From NCBI RefSeq assembly GCF_009649685.1, contig NZ_WJPK01000003.1, positions 434,506 through 498,505 of the forward strand: 64,000 nucleotides of DNA. The letters run 5' to 3'. The position numbers and the translations under genes were made by a program. Numbering within the stretch: position 1 is the first letter of the stretch; each line of letters begins with the position of its first letter. The notes below the pieces were generated by a model. It did not search any database. It was not told where the DNA came from and saw only the letters and a program-made list of their open reading frames with translations. Shown here one piece after another: positions 17,493-26,852 of the stretch. The stretch comes from Flavobacteriaceae bacterium EG-1 (lineage in GTDB: Bacteria; Bacteroidota; Bacteroidia; Flavobacteriales; Flavobacteriaceae).

Positions 17493-18476
17493 ATGCCAAT
17501 AAAAGTAAACGACATATTTAACATTAAATCTGAAATTGAATTTGAAAATTTTGCACTAGAAGTTTTCAGGTATCAATATCAGAATAACACTGTTTACAAT
17601 CAGTTTTGTAATCAATTAAATCGAACGGATCTTACTGTTAAAAACGTAGCTAACATTCCTTATTTACCTATTTCGTTTTTTAAAACTAAACAAGTTTTAA
17701 CTAATAGTTTAGAATCAGAAATTATTTTTACTAGTAGTGGTACAGCCGGAACTGAAACCAGCAAACATTATGTAGCGAACATTAACTTATACAAAAAGAG
17801 CTATATGGCTGCATTTAAACATTTTTATGGTTCAGTTTCAGAGTACTGTATTCTAGCGCTTTTACCTGCTTATTTAGAGCGTGAAGGATCTTCACTTATT
17901 TATATGGTTCAAGATTTAATTAATAAAAGTAAACACCCTGATAGTGGCTTTTATTTAAATGATTTTAAAAAACTACAAAACAAATTAAAACAACTAGAGG
18001 CTTCTGGCACCAAAACACTATTAATTGGTGTTTCATTTGCACTTGTAGATATGGTAGAGAAATTTAAATTTCAACTAAATAATACAATTGTAATGGAGAC
18101 GGGAGGAATGAAAGGACGTAGAAAAGAAATTGTTCGAGAAGAATTACATCATATTTTAAAAAACGGTTTTGGAGTTAAAAAAATACATTCGGAATATGGA
18201 ATGACAGAATTATTATCTCAGGCTTATTCTGTTGGTGAAGGAATCTTTAAAACACCACCTTGGATGAAAATTATAATAAGAGATACCGAAGACCCTCTCA
18301 GCTTTAAGCCAATTAAAAAATCTGGTGGGGTAAATATAATTGATCTTGCGAACAAAGAATCCTGTTCTTTTATTGCCACTCAAGATTTAGGCAAAGTGTA
18401 TAAAGATGGAAGTTTTGAAATTTTAGGACGTTTTGATAATAGCGATGTTCGCGGCTGTAATTTAATGGCAATCTAA
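17493..18476 (+). CDS. LuxE-like acyl-protein synthetase / acyltransferase
   Basis: 327 residues from the ATG at 17493 (a TTG four codons earlier lies inside the -7 box). It belongs to the LuxE / ANL-related adenylate-forming group: TSSGTAGTETSKHY is the phosphate-binding loop and EYGMTELLSQAYS the conserved acyl-adenylate segment, with GRFDNSDVRG near the end. LuxE activates a fatty acid and passes it to LuxC. No luxC, luxA or luxB is nearby, so bioluminescence is not implied. A likely role is activating a carboxylic acid for transfer to a sugar, lipid or protein. It lies between the T9SS pair and a convergent lipoprotein. Confidence 0.8.
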   Translation: MPIKVNDIFNIKSEIEFENFALEVFRYQYQNNTVYNQFCNQLNRTDLTVKNVANIPYLPISFFKTKQVLTNSLESEIIFTSSGTAGTETSKHYVANINLYKKSYMAAFKHFYGSVSEYCILALLPAYLEREGSSLIYMVQDLINKSKHPDSGFYLNDFKKLQNKLKQLEASGTKTLLIGVSFALVDMVEKFKFQLNNTIVMETGGMKGRRKEIVREELHHILKNGFGVKKIHSEYGMTELLSQAYSVGEGIFKTPPWMKIIIRDTEDPLSFKPIKKSGGVNIIDLANKESCSFIATQDLGKVYKDGSFEILGRFDNSDVRGCNLMAI

Positions 18477-18481
18477 CTATA

Positions 18482-19009
18482 TTAAAGACCCAAAATTTTA
18501 GCATCTACATAAAAAGTAGAATTCACATGAATTTCATGATCTTGCCCTAAAGTTTCATCCGTTACAGTATTTAATCTAAGGCTGTAACTATCTTTCTTGA
18601 TGTATTCTTTTAATTCAACATCGGTAACATCCAAATCTAATATTGATACTGTTTCAGAAACTTCTTCTTTATTAGCAATTAAGATTTCATCGAGACCATC
18701 TGCATTAATATATACTTCTATAGACTCAAGAAAACTAAAATCAGTATCTTCAGGTGAGGTAATGTTTAATTGCAATTTGGTAAGTTTAATTGATTCAATT
18801 AAATCTTTTCGAGTATCATTTGAATCAAATTTGGACTCTGAATTAGTTTCAGTATCAGGAGTGAAAACATCAAATGGCAAACTAATTCCTGTTGATGCAG
18901 GTATTGTTACTTCCGTTTCATAGTCAATATTAAACTTTGTCAATTCATCTAGTTTGTCACAACTAGAAGCTAAAAGAACTAAAATAATAAGAGCGGTAAA
19001 ACTACGCAT
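18482..19009 (-). CDS. Lipoprotein of unknown function
   Basis: 175 residues. The signal peptide ends in LLASSC, a lipobox with Cys at residue 17, so the product is lipid-anchored, probably at the outer membrane. The mature part has a beta-rich pattern with repeated Thr/Asp segments but no motif I can name. It is downstream of another small lipoprotein and tyrS in the same direction, separated by 113 bases. Confidence 0.75.
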   Translation of the reverse strand: MRSFTALIILVLLASSCDKLDELTKFNIDYETEVTIPASTGISLPFDVFTPDTETNSESKFDSNDTRKDLIESIKLTKLQLNITSPEDTDFSFLESIEVYINADGLDEILIANKEEVSETVSILDLDVTDVELKEYIKKDSYSLRLNTVTDETLGQDHEIHVNSTFYVDAKILGL

Positions 19010-19122
19010 GATATCTACTGTTTAATTTTATCAGTATCCCTCTAACGCAATATCAACTTATTTATTTGAAAATAACCGCTAAAATAGAAATACTGTTAAT
19101 GGTGTAAAATAATGTTGATGCG

Positions 19123-19485
19123 CTACTCTTTTTCCCATATTTCACCATTATCTAATCTTTCCAATTGCGTAAGACCTTTTATTACAAAAACCAGCTTAAA
19201 ACTAGACATTTCGGAGCCTTCTACAGTAACATAATCAGCGTTTTGAGTAAAGTTAAATCTATCTACAACATCGCTACCTCCATATAAAAGATTTACTTGA
19301 GTATCGTTTATAAATTCAATCCACTCAACACAATTTACCTCCGAATTTTGAAAGTTATTACAATCGGAAATTTCATGGTTATAACGTCCTGTTAATTCTA
19401 TAACCGGCATAGCACAACATTCCTTAGTATCACTACAGCCAATACTTGAAAAAAGTAGAAGAAGTGCAGCTATTAATTTATTCAT
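19123..19485 (-). CDS. Small lipoprotein of unknown function
   Basis: 120 residues from the ATG at 19485; a TTG one codon upstream is less likely. The lipobox SSIGC is followed by a Cys-rich start (SDTKECCAMP), then a lipocalin-like alternation of strands. The mature protein contains five further Cys residues or so, suggesting disulfides in the periplasm. It begins 10 bases after the tyrS stop and may be co-transcribed with it. Confidence 0.7.
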   Translation of the reverse strand: MNKLIAALLLLFSSIGCSDTKECCAMPVIELTGRYNHEISDCNNFQNSEVNCVEWIEFINDTQVNLLYGGSDVVDRFNFTQNADYVTVEGSEMSSFKLVFVIKGLTQLERLDNGEIWEKE

Positions 19486-19495
19486 CAACTTAAGG

Positions 19496-20791
19496 TTATA
19501 CTACAACCAACACAAAGTAGTTTTTTTTACCACGTTGTAACAAAATAAATTTACCATTTATAAGATCAGTTTCAGAAATCAAGTAATCTTCCTTGACTTT
19601 TTCCTTATTAACTGAGATAGAATTTTGTTTTAATTCTCTACGAGCTTCCCCATTAGATCCTAAAAAACCTGTTTTAGCTGAAAGTGCGCCAATCATATTT
19701 AAACCAGCATTTAAATCTGCCATTGAAATTTCTGCTTGTGGCACACCATCAAACACATCTAGAAAAGTTTTCTCATTCAATTTCTTCAAATCTTCCGAAG
19801 TAGATTTACCAAAGAGTATAGCACTAGCTTGTACTGCATTATCAAAATCTTCTTTTGAATGCACCATAATGGTAATTTCTTGCGCTAAACGCTTTTGTAA
19901 TACCCGAAGGTGCGGCGCTTCTTGATGCTCTAAAATTAAATTCTTTATATCATCCTCTGTTAAAAAGGTAAAAATCTTAATATATTTTTCTGCATCTTCA
20001 TCAGAAGTATTTAACCAATATTGGTAGAATTTATATGGCGATGTTCTTTCTGCATCTAACCAAATATTTCCTGATTCTGTTTTGCCAAATTTTGTACCAT
20101 CAGCTTTTGTAATTAACGGACAAGTTAAAGCGAAACCCTTACCTCCACCTATTCTTCGTATGAGCTCGGTACCCGTAACAATATTACCCCATTGATCACT
20201 TCCACCCATTTGAAGCGTACAATTATTATTTTGATAAAGGTGTAGAAAATCATACCCTTGAACCAATTGATACGTAAATTCAGTAAATGACATCCCCTCT
20301 TTAGATTCTGAACTTAATCTTTTTTTAACCGAATCTTTCGCCATCATATAGTTTACCGTGATATGCTTTCCAACATCTCTAATAAACTCTAAGAATGAGA
20401 AATTTTTCATCCAATCGTAATTATTGACTAACTCCGCGGCATTCTCAGCATCCGACTCAAAGTCTAAAAAACGAGCCAACTGATTTTTTAAAGCATCTTG
20501 ATTATGACGCAAAGTAGCTTCATCAAGCAAGTTACGTTCTGCAGATTTTCCTGAAGGATCTCCTATCATACCCGTCGCACCACCAACCAAAGCAATTGGT
20601 TTATGGCCTGCCAATTGAAAATGGCGCAACATCATAACACCAACTAAATGACCAATATGTAAAGAATCTGCAGTTGGATCAATACCAACGTAGGCGGCTT
20701 GCATACCCTTAGATAAATGCTCAGCTGTGCCCGGCATAGCATCATGTAACATGCCCCTCCATTCTAGTTCTTCTACAAAATTATTTGCCAT
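19496..20791 (-). CDS. tyrS: Tyrosyl-tRNA synthetase
   Basis: 431 residues. The class I HIGH motif ([15 protein letters not shown]) and the KFGKTESG form of KMSKS are present, with a C-terminal S4-like RNA-binding domain (residues about 365-431). It charges tRNA-Tyr. An exact -7 box lies 25 bases upstream, and two lipoprotein genes follow. Confidence 0.97.
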   Translation of the reverse strand: MANNFVEELEWRGMLHDAMPGTAEHLSKGMQAAYVGIDPTADSLHIGHLVGVMMLRHFQLAGHKPIALVGGATGMIGDPSGKSAERNLLDEATLRHNQDALKNQLARFLDFESDAENAAELVNNYDWMKNFSFLEFIRDVGKHITVNYMMAKDSVKKRLSSESKEGMSFTEFTYQLVQGYDFLHLYQNNNCTLQMGGSDQWGNIVTGTELIRRIGGGKGFALTCPLITKADGTKFGKTESGNIWLDAERTSPYKFYQYWLNTSDEDAEKYIKIFTFLTEDDIKNLILEHQEAPHLRVLQKRLAQEITIMVHSKEDFDNAVQASAILFGKSTSEDLKKLNEKTFLDVFDGVPQAEISMADLNAGLNMIGALSAKTGFLGSNGEARRELKQNSISVNKEKVKEDYLISETDLINGKFILLQRGKKNYFVLVVV

Positions 20792-20815
20792 TGGTATTCT
20801 CTTTTTAATTCAGTG

Positions 20816-20823
20816 CAAATATA
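20816..20823 (-). promoter_or_regulatory. -7 box TATATTTG for tyrS
   Basis: Exact TAnnTTTG on the minus strand, 24 bases upstream of the tyrS ATG. Confidence 0.6.
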
Positions 20824-20890
20824 ATTTAATTCATATGTTACTGAATTAGTATTCAAAAATTAATCCAGTTCAAATAACTATTTTAGCAAC

Positions 20891-21895
20891 ATGATTTTGG
20901 TTACAGGCGGTACAGGTTTAGTTGGTTCACACTTATTATTGCAATTAGTTAAAAATGGTAATTGCGTACGGGCGATACATCGAAAAAAAAGTAATCTTAA
21001 TCAGGTACTCAAAATATTTTCCAATTATACAGAAAAGGCGGAAGAACTTTTTAAACAAATTGAGTGGCAAGAAGCAGACATTAACGACATTCCAGCATTA
21101 GAACAAGCCTTTTTAGGAATAACCCATGTTTATCATTGCGCGGCCCTTATTTCATTTGACCCAAAAGATTATCACAAATTAAAAGAAAGTAATGTTTATG
21201 GTACTGCAAATATTGTAAACTTATGTTTAGCAAATGCGATTAAAAAACTCTGTTATGTGAGTACAATTGGCACAATTGGAAAAAGCATAAACGGTAAAAT
21301 GGCTACAGAAGATTCCGATTGGTCAGAGACTAATGCTAATGTTTATGCTTTAATGAAACAAAAAGCGGAAATGGAAGTGTGGCGTGGTTCTCAAGAAGGA
21401 CTTTCGGTGGTAATGGTTAATCCTGGAGTTATAATAGGCCCAACAAAATGGAATCAAGGCTCGGGCATGTTATTTTCCACTGCTTATAAAGGATTCAATT
21501 TTTATCCACCTGGAGGAACCGGATTTGTAGCAGTACATGATGTTGTTCGAATTCTAATTTTACTGATGGAAAGTTCAATAATAAATGAGCGCTACATTAT
21601 AGTTGCAGAAAACTTAAGTTATCAGGAAATTTTGAAAAAAGTTTCTAATGCTTTAGGTAAAAAGCCTCCCAGAAAAAAGCTGAAAATTTGGCAATTAAAG
21701 ATTTTTCGTTTAGCAGATTTTTGCCGTAGTAAATTAACAGGTAAACAACGAAAAATTACAAGAAATTCAATACATTCATTTCAGAATAGACAGTTTTTTG
21801 AAAATAAAAAAATAAAAAAAGATTTAACATTTGAATTTGAAAAACTTACGGAGACAATCAATTTTACGGCAGAATGTTTTTTAAGAGAAAACTAG
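20891..21895 (+). CDS. NAD(P)-dependent epimerase/dehydratase, extended SDR
   Basis: 334 residues. N-terminal TGGTGLVGSHLL is the nucleotide-binding glycine motif. The extended SDR catalytic set is partly altered: the tyrosine segment reads NVYALMKQKAEMEV (Y-x-x-x-K kept) and VSTIGTIG supplies the Ser/Thr. The family includes sugar-nucleotide epimerases and dihydroflavonol-type reductases. The substrate is unknown. It is monocistronic, divergent from tyrS, and convergent with a DUF4296 lipoprotein. Confidence 0.85.
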   Translation: MILVTGGTGLVGSHLLLQLVKNGNCVRAIHRKKSNLNQVLKIFSNYTEKAEELFKQIEWQEADINDIPALEQAFLGITHVYHCAALISFDPKDYHKLKESNVYGTANIVNLCLANAIKKLCYVSTIGTIGKSINGKMATEDSDWSETNANVYALMKQKAEMEVWRGSQEGLSVVMVNPGVIIGPTKWNQGSGMLFSTAYKGFNFYPPGGTGFVAVHDVVRILILLMESSIINERYIIVAENLSYQEILKKVSNALGKKPPRKKLKIWQLKIFRLADFCRSKLTGKQRKITRNSIHSFQNRQFFENKKIKKDLTFEFEKLTETINFTAECFLREN

Positions 21896-21897
21896 TT

Positions 21898-22302
21898 TTA
21901 TTTTTTCAATTTATTTAATTTTCTAATTGAGTCTTTTTCAATATTCTTTAAACTATCATTCACTTTTTTCAGCTCTTTAATTCTTTTCTCTTCTGTTTCT
22001 AACATTAAAGCCACTTTAGAATAAATTGATTCATATTCTACAGGTTTAGATGCATAATAACGATCACTTAATACAAATTGAATACTGTCAATACCATGTT
22101 TTTCAAATACAAATTTCATGGCCTGAACCCCATTCGTTTCAAGTATACTAGAATTAGAAGTTTTTGCAGCATTTAAAATTGCTAAATCATTTAAGACTTC
22201 TACCATTTTATCAGTAGCTAACAAGTCTTCGGGGGGTTCAATTAACTTTTCGGAGCATGAAGCTAACAATACTAATCCCAATAAGAATAATACCTGTTTC
22301 AT
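21898..22302 (-). CDS. DUF4296 lipoprotein
   Basis: 134 residues. The signal peptide ends LVLLASC, a lipobox. The EPPEDLLATDKMVEVLNDLAILNAAK segment is typical of DUF4296, a Bacteroidota-specific family of unknown function. The C-terminal third is a charged helix rich in Lys/Glu. The gene starts one base after the dihydroorotase stop, a conserved arrangement in flavobacteria, so co-expression is likely. Confidence 0.85.
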   Translation of the reverse strand: MKQVLFLLGLVLLASCSEKLIEPPEDLLATDKMVEVLNDLAILNAAKTSNSSILETNGVQAMKFVFEKHGIDSIQFVLSDRYYASKPVEYESIYSKVALMLETEEKRIKELKKVNDSLKNIEKDSIRKLNKLKK

Positions 22303-22303
22303 A

Positions 22304-23638
22304 TTATCGATTAAATGTCAATCGCATTGCACGCTTCTCCTTAGAAAAATTTCCATTTTCATAAGCCAAATGTCCATTGACAAAAGTATGCGTAATGCGC
22401 GATTTAAATGTTGTGCCTTCAAAAGGTGACCATCCGCATTTGTAGACAATATTTTCTTTCGTAATTAATTGTGGGTTTTCTACATCTATTATAGCAAGAT
22501 CTGCAAAATATCCTTCCCTAATATAGCCTCGTTTTTCAATATCAAATAAGATTGCAGGGTTATGACTCATTTTTTCAACAATACGTTCCAAAGAAATAAT
22601 TCCCTGATGATATTTTTCTAACATCGCCACCAAAGCATGTTGAACTAAAGGTCCTCCAGAAGGTGCTTTTGTATAAACATTATCTTTTTCTTCAAATGAA
22701 TGTGGGGCATGATCCGTAGCAATTACATCAATCCTATCATCTAATAATGCTGTCCATAATTGATTTCGGTCTTTTGCAGACTTTACTGCTGGATTCCACT
22801 TAATTAAAGTCCCTTTTGTATTATAATCTTCGTCTGAAAACCACAAGTGATGAATACAAACTTCAGCTGTTATCTTTTTATCTTTTAATGGAATATCATT
22901 TCTAAAAAGGTCGGTTTCTTTACCGGTAGATAAATGAAAAACATGTAATCTAGCACCCGTTTTTTTTGCTAAAGCTATAGCTTTGGAAGATGAAAGATAA
23001 CAGGCTTCAACACTTCTAATTTTTGGATGCATTTCAATCGGAATATCATCTCCATATTTAGCTTTATACTTTTCTAGATTTCTTCTAATTGTACCTTCAT
23101 CTTCACAATGAGCCGAAATAACCATTTCGGTATTACTAAATATTTTTTCAATCACCTCTTCATTATCCACTAACATATTACCAGTGGAAGATCCTAAAAA
23201 AAGTTTCACTCCTGAACAGGCATTTTTATCAAGCTTTTTAATTTCCTCAAGGTTATCATTAGTACCGCCAAACAAAAAAGAGTAATTAGCAAAAGCACTA
23301 GTAGAAGCTATAGCGAACTTTTTCTCTAACTTTTCTATAGTTGTAGTTTGCGGGTTTGTATTGGGTTGTTCCATAAAGGTTGTGATTCCACCTGCTACTG
23401 CCGCCCTACTTTCTGTCGAAATATTTCCTTTATGCGTTAATCCTGGCTCCCTAAAATGAACTTGATCATCAATAACTCCAGGGATAATAAATTTACCTGC
23501 CGCATTAATTATAGTAGCATTTGGCTCAGAAATATCATTTGCTATTCTTTTAATTTTTTGGCCCTCTAGAAGAATATCGCTTTCTAAGACTTTTCCTTCA
23601 TTTACAAGCTTGCCATTTTTAATTAGAATTTTATTCAT
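22304..23638 (-). CDS. pyrC: Dihydroorotase, class I
   Basis: 444 residues of the amidohydrolase superfamily; converts N-carbamoyl-aspartate to dihydroorotate in pyrimidine synthesis. HFREPGLTHKGN, the GVKLFLGSS segment, AHCED, VFHLSTG and ATDHAPHS are the expected active-site regions. Odd point: the metal-binding DxHxH motif reads D57-D58-Q59-V60-H61, so the first His is Gln. I recall the same substitution in other Bacteroidota proteins annotated pyrC, so it may be clade-wide. It lies between a polyprenol mannosyltransferase-like gene and DUF4296. Confidence 0.88.
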   Translation of the reverse strand: MNKILIKNGKLVNEGKVLESDILLEGQKIKRIANDISEPNATIINAAGKFIIPGVIDDQVHFREPGLTHKGNISTESRAAVAGGITTFMEQPNTNPQTTTIEKLEKKFAIASTSAFANYSFLFGGTNDNLEEIKKLDKNACSGVKLFLGSSTGNMLVDNEEVIEKIFSNTEMVISAHCEDEGTIRRNLEKYKAKYGDDIPIEMHPKIRSVEACYLSSSKAIALAKKTGARLHVFHLSTGKETDLFRNDIPLKDKKITAEVCIHHLWFSDEDYNTKGTLIKWNPAVKSAKDRNQLWTALLDDRIDVIATDHAPHSFEEKDNVYTKAPSGGPLVQHALVAMLEKYHQGIISLERIVEKMSHNPAILFDIEKRGYIREGYFADLAIIDVENPQLITKENIVYKCGWSPFEGTTFKSRITHTFVNGHLAYENGNFSKEKRAMRLTFNR

Positions 23639-23647
23639 AAAACCGAT

Positions 23648-24376
23648 TTAAAATCTACTTTTTTGAAACATACTGCGCATCTTCATCATAAATACACCCC
23701 AAATAGCCTCACTTATAATTGAAGAACTCATTTTTGATTTTCCTTTGACACGATCTCTAAAAATAATGGAAACTTCTTCTATTTTATAATTTTTAAGATA
23801 GGCCCGAAATTTCATTTCAATTTGAAAAGCATATCCTATAAAACGAATTGAATTTAAATCAATATTTTCCAATACCTCTCTTTTATAACAGACAAAGCCT
23901 GCCGTTGGATCATGCACACGCATACCGGTAATCATTTTTACATAAAACGAAGCTCCATAAGATAAAAGCACCCGATATAGCGGCCAATCAACCACATTTA
24001 CCCCTTTTTTATAGCGTGATCCAACCGAAACGTCTGCGCCATTCAAACATGCCCGATATAATCTTGATAAATCTCTTGGGTCATGAGAAAAGTCAGCATC
24101 CATTTCAAAAATATAATCATACTTTCTTTGAATGGCCCACTTAAAACCATGTATATAGGCAGTACCAAGTCCTGATTTAGCCTTCCTCACTTCCAAAAAC
24201 AAAGAATCTGGAGTATCAACCATCTTATCATTAACCTTTTGTGCGGTTCCATCAGGAGAATTATCATCCACTACAAGCACATGAAAATTCTTCTTTAATA
24301 ACTGAACTGCATCAATTATGGCCTCAATGTTCTCAATTTCATTGTAGGTAGGAATAATGACCAGGCAATCTGACAT
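23648..24376 (-). CDS. Polyprenol-phosphate mannosyltransferase-like glycosyltransferase 2
   Basis: 242 residues. GT2 catalytic domain with IIPTYNE at the start, VVDDNSPDGTA and EMDADFSHDP (DxD), and KSGLGTAYIHGFKWA, closest to Dpm1-type enzymes that make polyprenyl-phosphate-mannose on the inner membrane. No C-terminal membrane domain. It is divergent from a GT39-like membrane protein at 24517 that would use exactly such a lipid-linked sugar, so the two probably cooperate. Exact -7 box at 24396. Confidence 0.88.
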   Translation of the reverse strand: MSDCLVIIPTYNEIENIEAIIDAVQLLKKNFHVLVVDDNSPDGTAQKVNDKMVDTPDSLFLEVRKAKSGLGTAYIHGFKWAIQRKYDYIFEMDADFSHDPRDLSRLYRACLNGADVSVGSRYKKGVNVVDWPLYRVLLSYGASFYVKMITGMRVHDPTAGFVCYKREVLENIDLNSIRFIGYAFQIEMKFRAYLKNYKIEEVSIIFRDRVKGKSKMSSSIISEAIWGVFMMKMRSMFQKSRF

Positions 24377-24395
24377 TGGTTTAGTTTGAATTGAA

Positions 24396-24403
24396 CAAAA
24401 ATA
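24396..24403 (-). promoter_or_regulatory. -7 box TATTTTTG for the GT2-pyrC-DUF4296 unit
   Basis: Exact TAnnTTTG on the minus strand, 19 bases upstream of the GT2 ATG at 24376. Confidence 0.55.
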
Positions 24404-24490
24404 GTGTTTTACAGAACCTTAAAGATCAAGAAATATATTTTTATCATCATTTTAAGATACTGTTACCATAAGTCAAAGGTTCATTCTTCG

Positions 24491-24498
24491 TAATTTTG
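24491..24498 (+). promoter_or_regulatory. -7 box TAATTTTG
   Basis: Exact TAnnTTTG, 18 bases upstream of the GT39 ATG at 24517. Confidence 0.55.
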
Positions 24499-24516
24499 CA
24501 TCAATAATTTTAGTAA

Positions 24517-26193
24517 ATGAACCCTAGATTTCCTAAACTACTGCTATATCTTCTTGGTGGCTTATTGCTACTAAACTTGATTCAAGCAAACTTTACCGAA
24601 CTTATATATGACGAGGCATATTATTGGCAATTTGCTAAAGAAATTGCCTGGGGTTATTTTGATCATCCACCTATGGTTGCTTGGATTGCAGCCATTAGCG
24701 GATTATTTTTCGATGGCGAAATAGGAGTTCGTTTTGTAAGTTGTTTACTTTCAGTTGGCACAATGCTTATACTTTGGATGATGATAAATCACCCAAGAAA
24801 AAATGAATACGCGCTCCACTTTTTTGTTTTAGTTTTCTCTATGACATTAATGAATGCCTATGGTTTTTTAACACTTCCAGACACTCCATTAATTTTCTTT
24901 ACCACTCTTTTTCTTTGGGTATATAAAAAGTTTCTAGAAAAAAATTCTTTGGCAAGAGCTCTGGTATTAGGAATTTTAATGGCTTGTTTAATGTATAGCA
25001 AATACCATGCAGTGCTTGTTATTTTCTCTATTTTAGCTTCAAATCCAAAATTATTAATCAACAAATATGCTTGGGCCGCTGTAGCTTGTGCCTTGTTCTT
25101 TTATATACCTCATTTTTTCTGGCTATTCGAAAGTGATTTTATTGGAGTAAAATATCACTTGTTTGAGAGACCAAGCTATCCTTATGATTTTAATGACAAT
25201 ACGCTTGCCTTTCTACTAAATTTAGTGACACTATTTGGCTTCACATTTCCACTTATTTACTACGCATTGTATAAAACCAAAATTAAAAACCTATTTACAA
25301 AAGCCTTAGTTTATTTAACATACGGAGTAATACTTTTCTTTTTTGTTTCAAGTTTTACCCGTTTAGTGCAAACACAATGGTTGGTAGTTATTTCTATTCC
25401 ATTAATCATTTTAGTTTTCAACTTTATGCTTGAAAATGAAAAAGTACGAAATTGGATTTTTAAATTAGGGCTACTGAATATTGCTATTTTATTATTTCTA
25501 CGTCTAGGGCTAGTTTTTGAGCCACTTTTCCCCATACATTATGAAAGTCATGGCAATAAAAAATGGACTAGTGAATTGCATGATCAAATAGGTGATACGC
25601 GAGTAGTTTTTGAAAATTCCTATAGAAGAGCACCAATGTATTCCTTCTATACTGGTGTTGAGACATACTCATTAAACAATCTTTTTTACAGAAGAAATCA
25701 ATATACCCTAGATCAGTCAGAATCAATGATGCGTCATGAACGTGTACTATATGTATCCGAATTTATTGAAAAAGGTGACATAGTTTACACTCAAAGTGAT
25801 GGCAAAGTTTTACATGGAAATTTTTATGAAGATTTTGAAACATTTAGAAAACTTAAATGTAAGATTGAAGATACCCCACTTATTCCTGGCGACAAAAAAG
25901 ATGTGAAATTTGAAGTATTCAATCCGTATGGATTTGATATTGATTTAAAAAAAATAAGATTTGGATTGGTCTATTTAGACAAATACAAGAAGATTATTGA
26001 GATTTATGATTTAAAAGATGTGCAATCGGTGAAAGAAATATCACTATTAAAATCAAATGAAAACACAGAATTCACGTTTAAATTACCTAAGAAGGTATTT
26101 AACCCTACCTATTTAAGGTTAGGGATTTCGGAAAAAGGACAACCTTATGGACTACCTTATGGATTAAATGGAGAAACGCAAAAACTCTATTAA
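24517..26193 (+). CDS. Glycosyltransferase family 39-like membrane protein
   Basis: 558 residues. The N-terminal D-E-A-Y-Y-W motif in the first periplasmic loop (LIYDEAYYWQFAKE) is the catalytic Asp-Glu signature of ArnT/PMT enzymes. About ten membrane helices follow to residue ~330, then a soluble C-terminal domain of about 200 residues. It should transfer a sugar from a polyprenyl-phosphate donor to lipid A, protein or another acceptor outside the inner membrane. The divergent Dpm1-like gene could make the donor. Its stop overlaps the next start by one base (TAATG). Confidence 0.87.
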   Translation: MNPRFPKLLLYLLGGLLLLNLIQANFTELIYDEAYYWQFAKEIAWGYFDHPPMVAWIAAISGLFFDGEIGVRFVSCLLSVGTMLILWMMINHPRKNEYALHFFVLVFSMTLMNAYGFLTLPDTPLIFFTTLFLWVYKKFLEKNSLARALVLGILMACLMYSKYHAVLVIFSILASNPKLLINKYAWAAVACALFFYIPHFFWLFESDFIGVKYHLFERPSYPYDFNDNTLAFLLNLVTLFGFTFPLIYYALYKTKIKNLFTKALVYLTYGVILFFFVSSFTRLVQTQWLVVISIPLIILVFNFMLENEKVRNWIFKLGLLNIAILLFLRLGLVFEPLFPIHYESHGNKKWTSELHDQIGDTRVVFENSYRRAPMYSFYTGVETYSLNNLFYRRNQYTLDQSESMMRHERVLYVSEFIEKGDIVYTQSDGKVLHGNFYEDFETFRKLKCKIEDTPLIPGDKKDVKFEVFNPYGFDIDLKKIRFGLVYLDKYKKIIEIYDLKDVQSVKEISLLKSNENTEFTFKLPKKVFNPTYLRLGISEKGQPYGLPYGLNGETQKLY

Positions 26194-26849
26194 TGGAACC
26201 AGTATTACGAGCAACATATAACCTTGATTGGATAACAATACTATTATTTTTTAGTATTGTAGCTCTTGTAATTGCAAAGGCTCTTTTTTATAGTAGATTC
26301 TTGAATTTCATAATTTTACCTTTCAATAATAAATACATTTTTATGTATAATAAAAAAGATAAATTATTAAATTGGTTTCATGTCTTTTTTTCTGTTTTTC
26401 AGATAGTTAACTTTTCAATATTTGCCTATTTTACATGGTCAATTTTAGGGAATCAAGAACAATTAAATTCCCCATTCTTTTACCCAATAATTCTTGCTTC
26501 GGTATTCCTTTTTTTAATTGCAAAAGTAATTGTACAAATGGGAAGTGGATTTATTTTTGGGACAACCAAGACAATAAGTGAACTAGTTTTTAAAAAATTA
26601 TCGTATTTGAATTATAGTGGCCTAATTTTGCTGATTGCAAACGTAATTTTAGCTTACATTTTTCAAAATTCTAGAATAGTAGTATACATAACTATAGGAT
26701 TAGTATTCTTAATAAATGCAATAGGATGGGCAACAGCACTGCAAAATCACCAAAAATTTCTAGCCAATAATTTTTTCTATTTTATTTTGTACCTTTGCGC
26801 TCTTGAAATTGCCCCCCTAATAATTATCGGAAGTTATCTTAAATACTGA
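26193..26849 (+). CDS. DUF4271 membrane protein
   Basis: 218 residues with about six membrane helices. It resembles DUF4271, a Bacteroidota family usually found directly before the HemD-like gene, as here. Function unknown. Starts one base inside the GT39 stop, so translation is coupled. A -7 box for the next gene lies inside its 3' end. Confidence 0.8.
   Translation: MEPVLRATYNLDWITILLFFSIVALVIAKALFYSRFLNFIILPFNNKYIFMYNKKDKLLNWFHVFFSVFQIVNFSIFAYFTWSILGNQEQLNSPFFYPIILASVFLFLIAKVIVQMGSGFIFGTTKTISELVFKKLSYLNYSGLILLIANVILAYIFQNSRIVVYITIGLVFLINAIGWATALQNHQKFLANNFFYFILYLCALEIAPLIIIGSYLKY
26790..26797 (+). promoter_or_regulatory. -7 box TACCTTTG inside DUF4271
   Basis: Exact TAnnTTTG inside the upstream CDS, 55 bases before the ATG at 26853; could give independent expression of the HemD-like gene. 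Confidence 0.45.
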
Positions 26850-26852
26850 TAC

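Noticed and set aside
17493..18476. Reading the LuxE-like gene as evidence for bioluminescence
   Set aside because: No luxA, luxB, luxC or luxD in the window; LuxE-like enzymes occur without light production.
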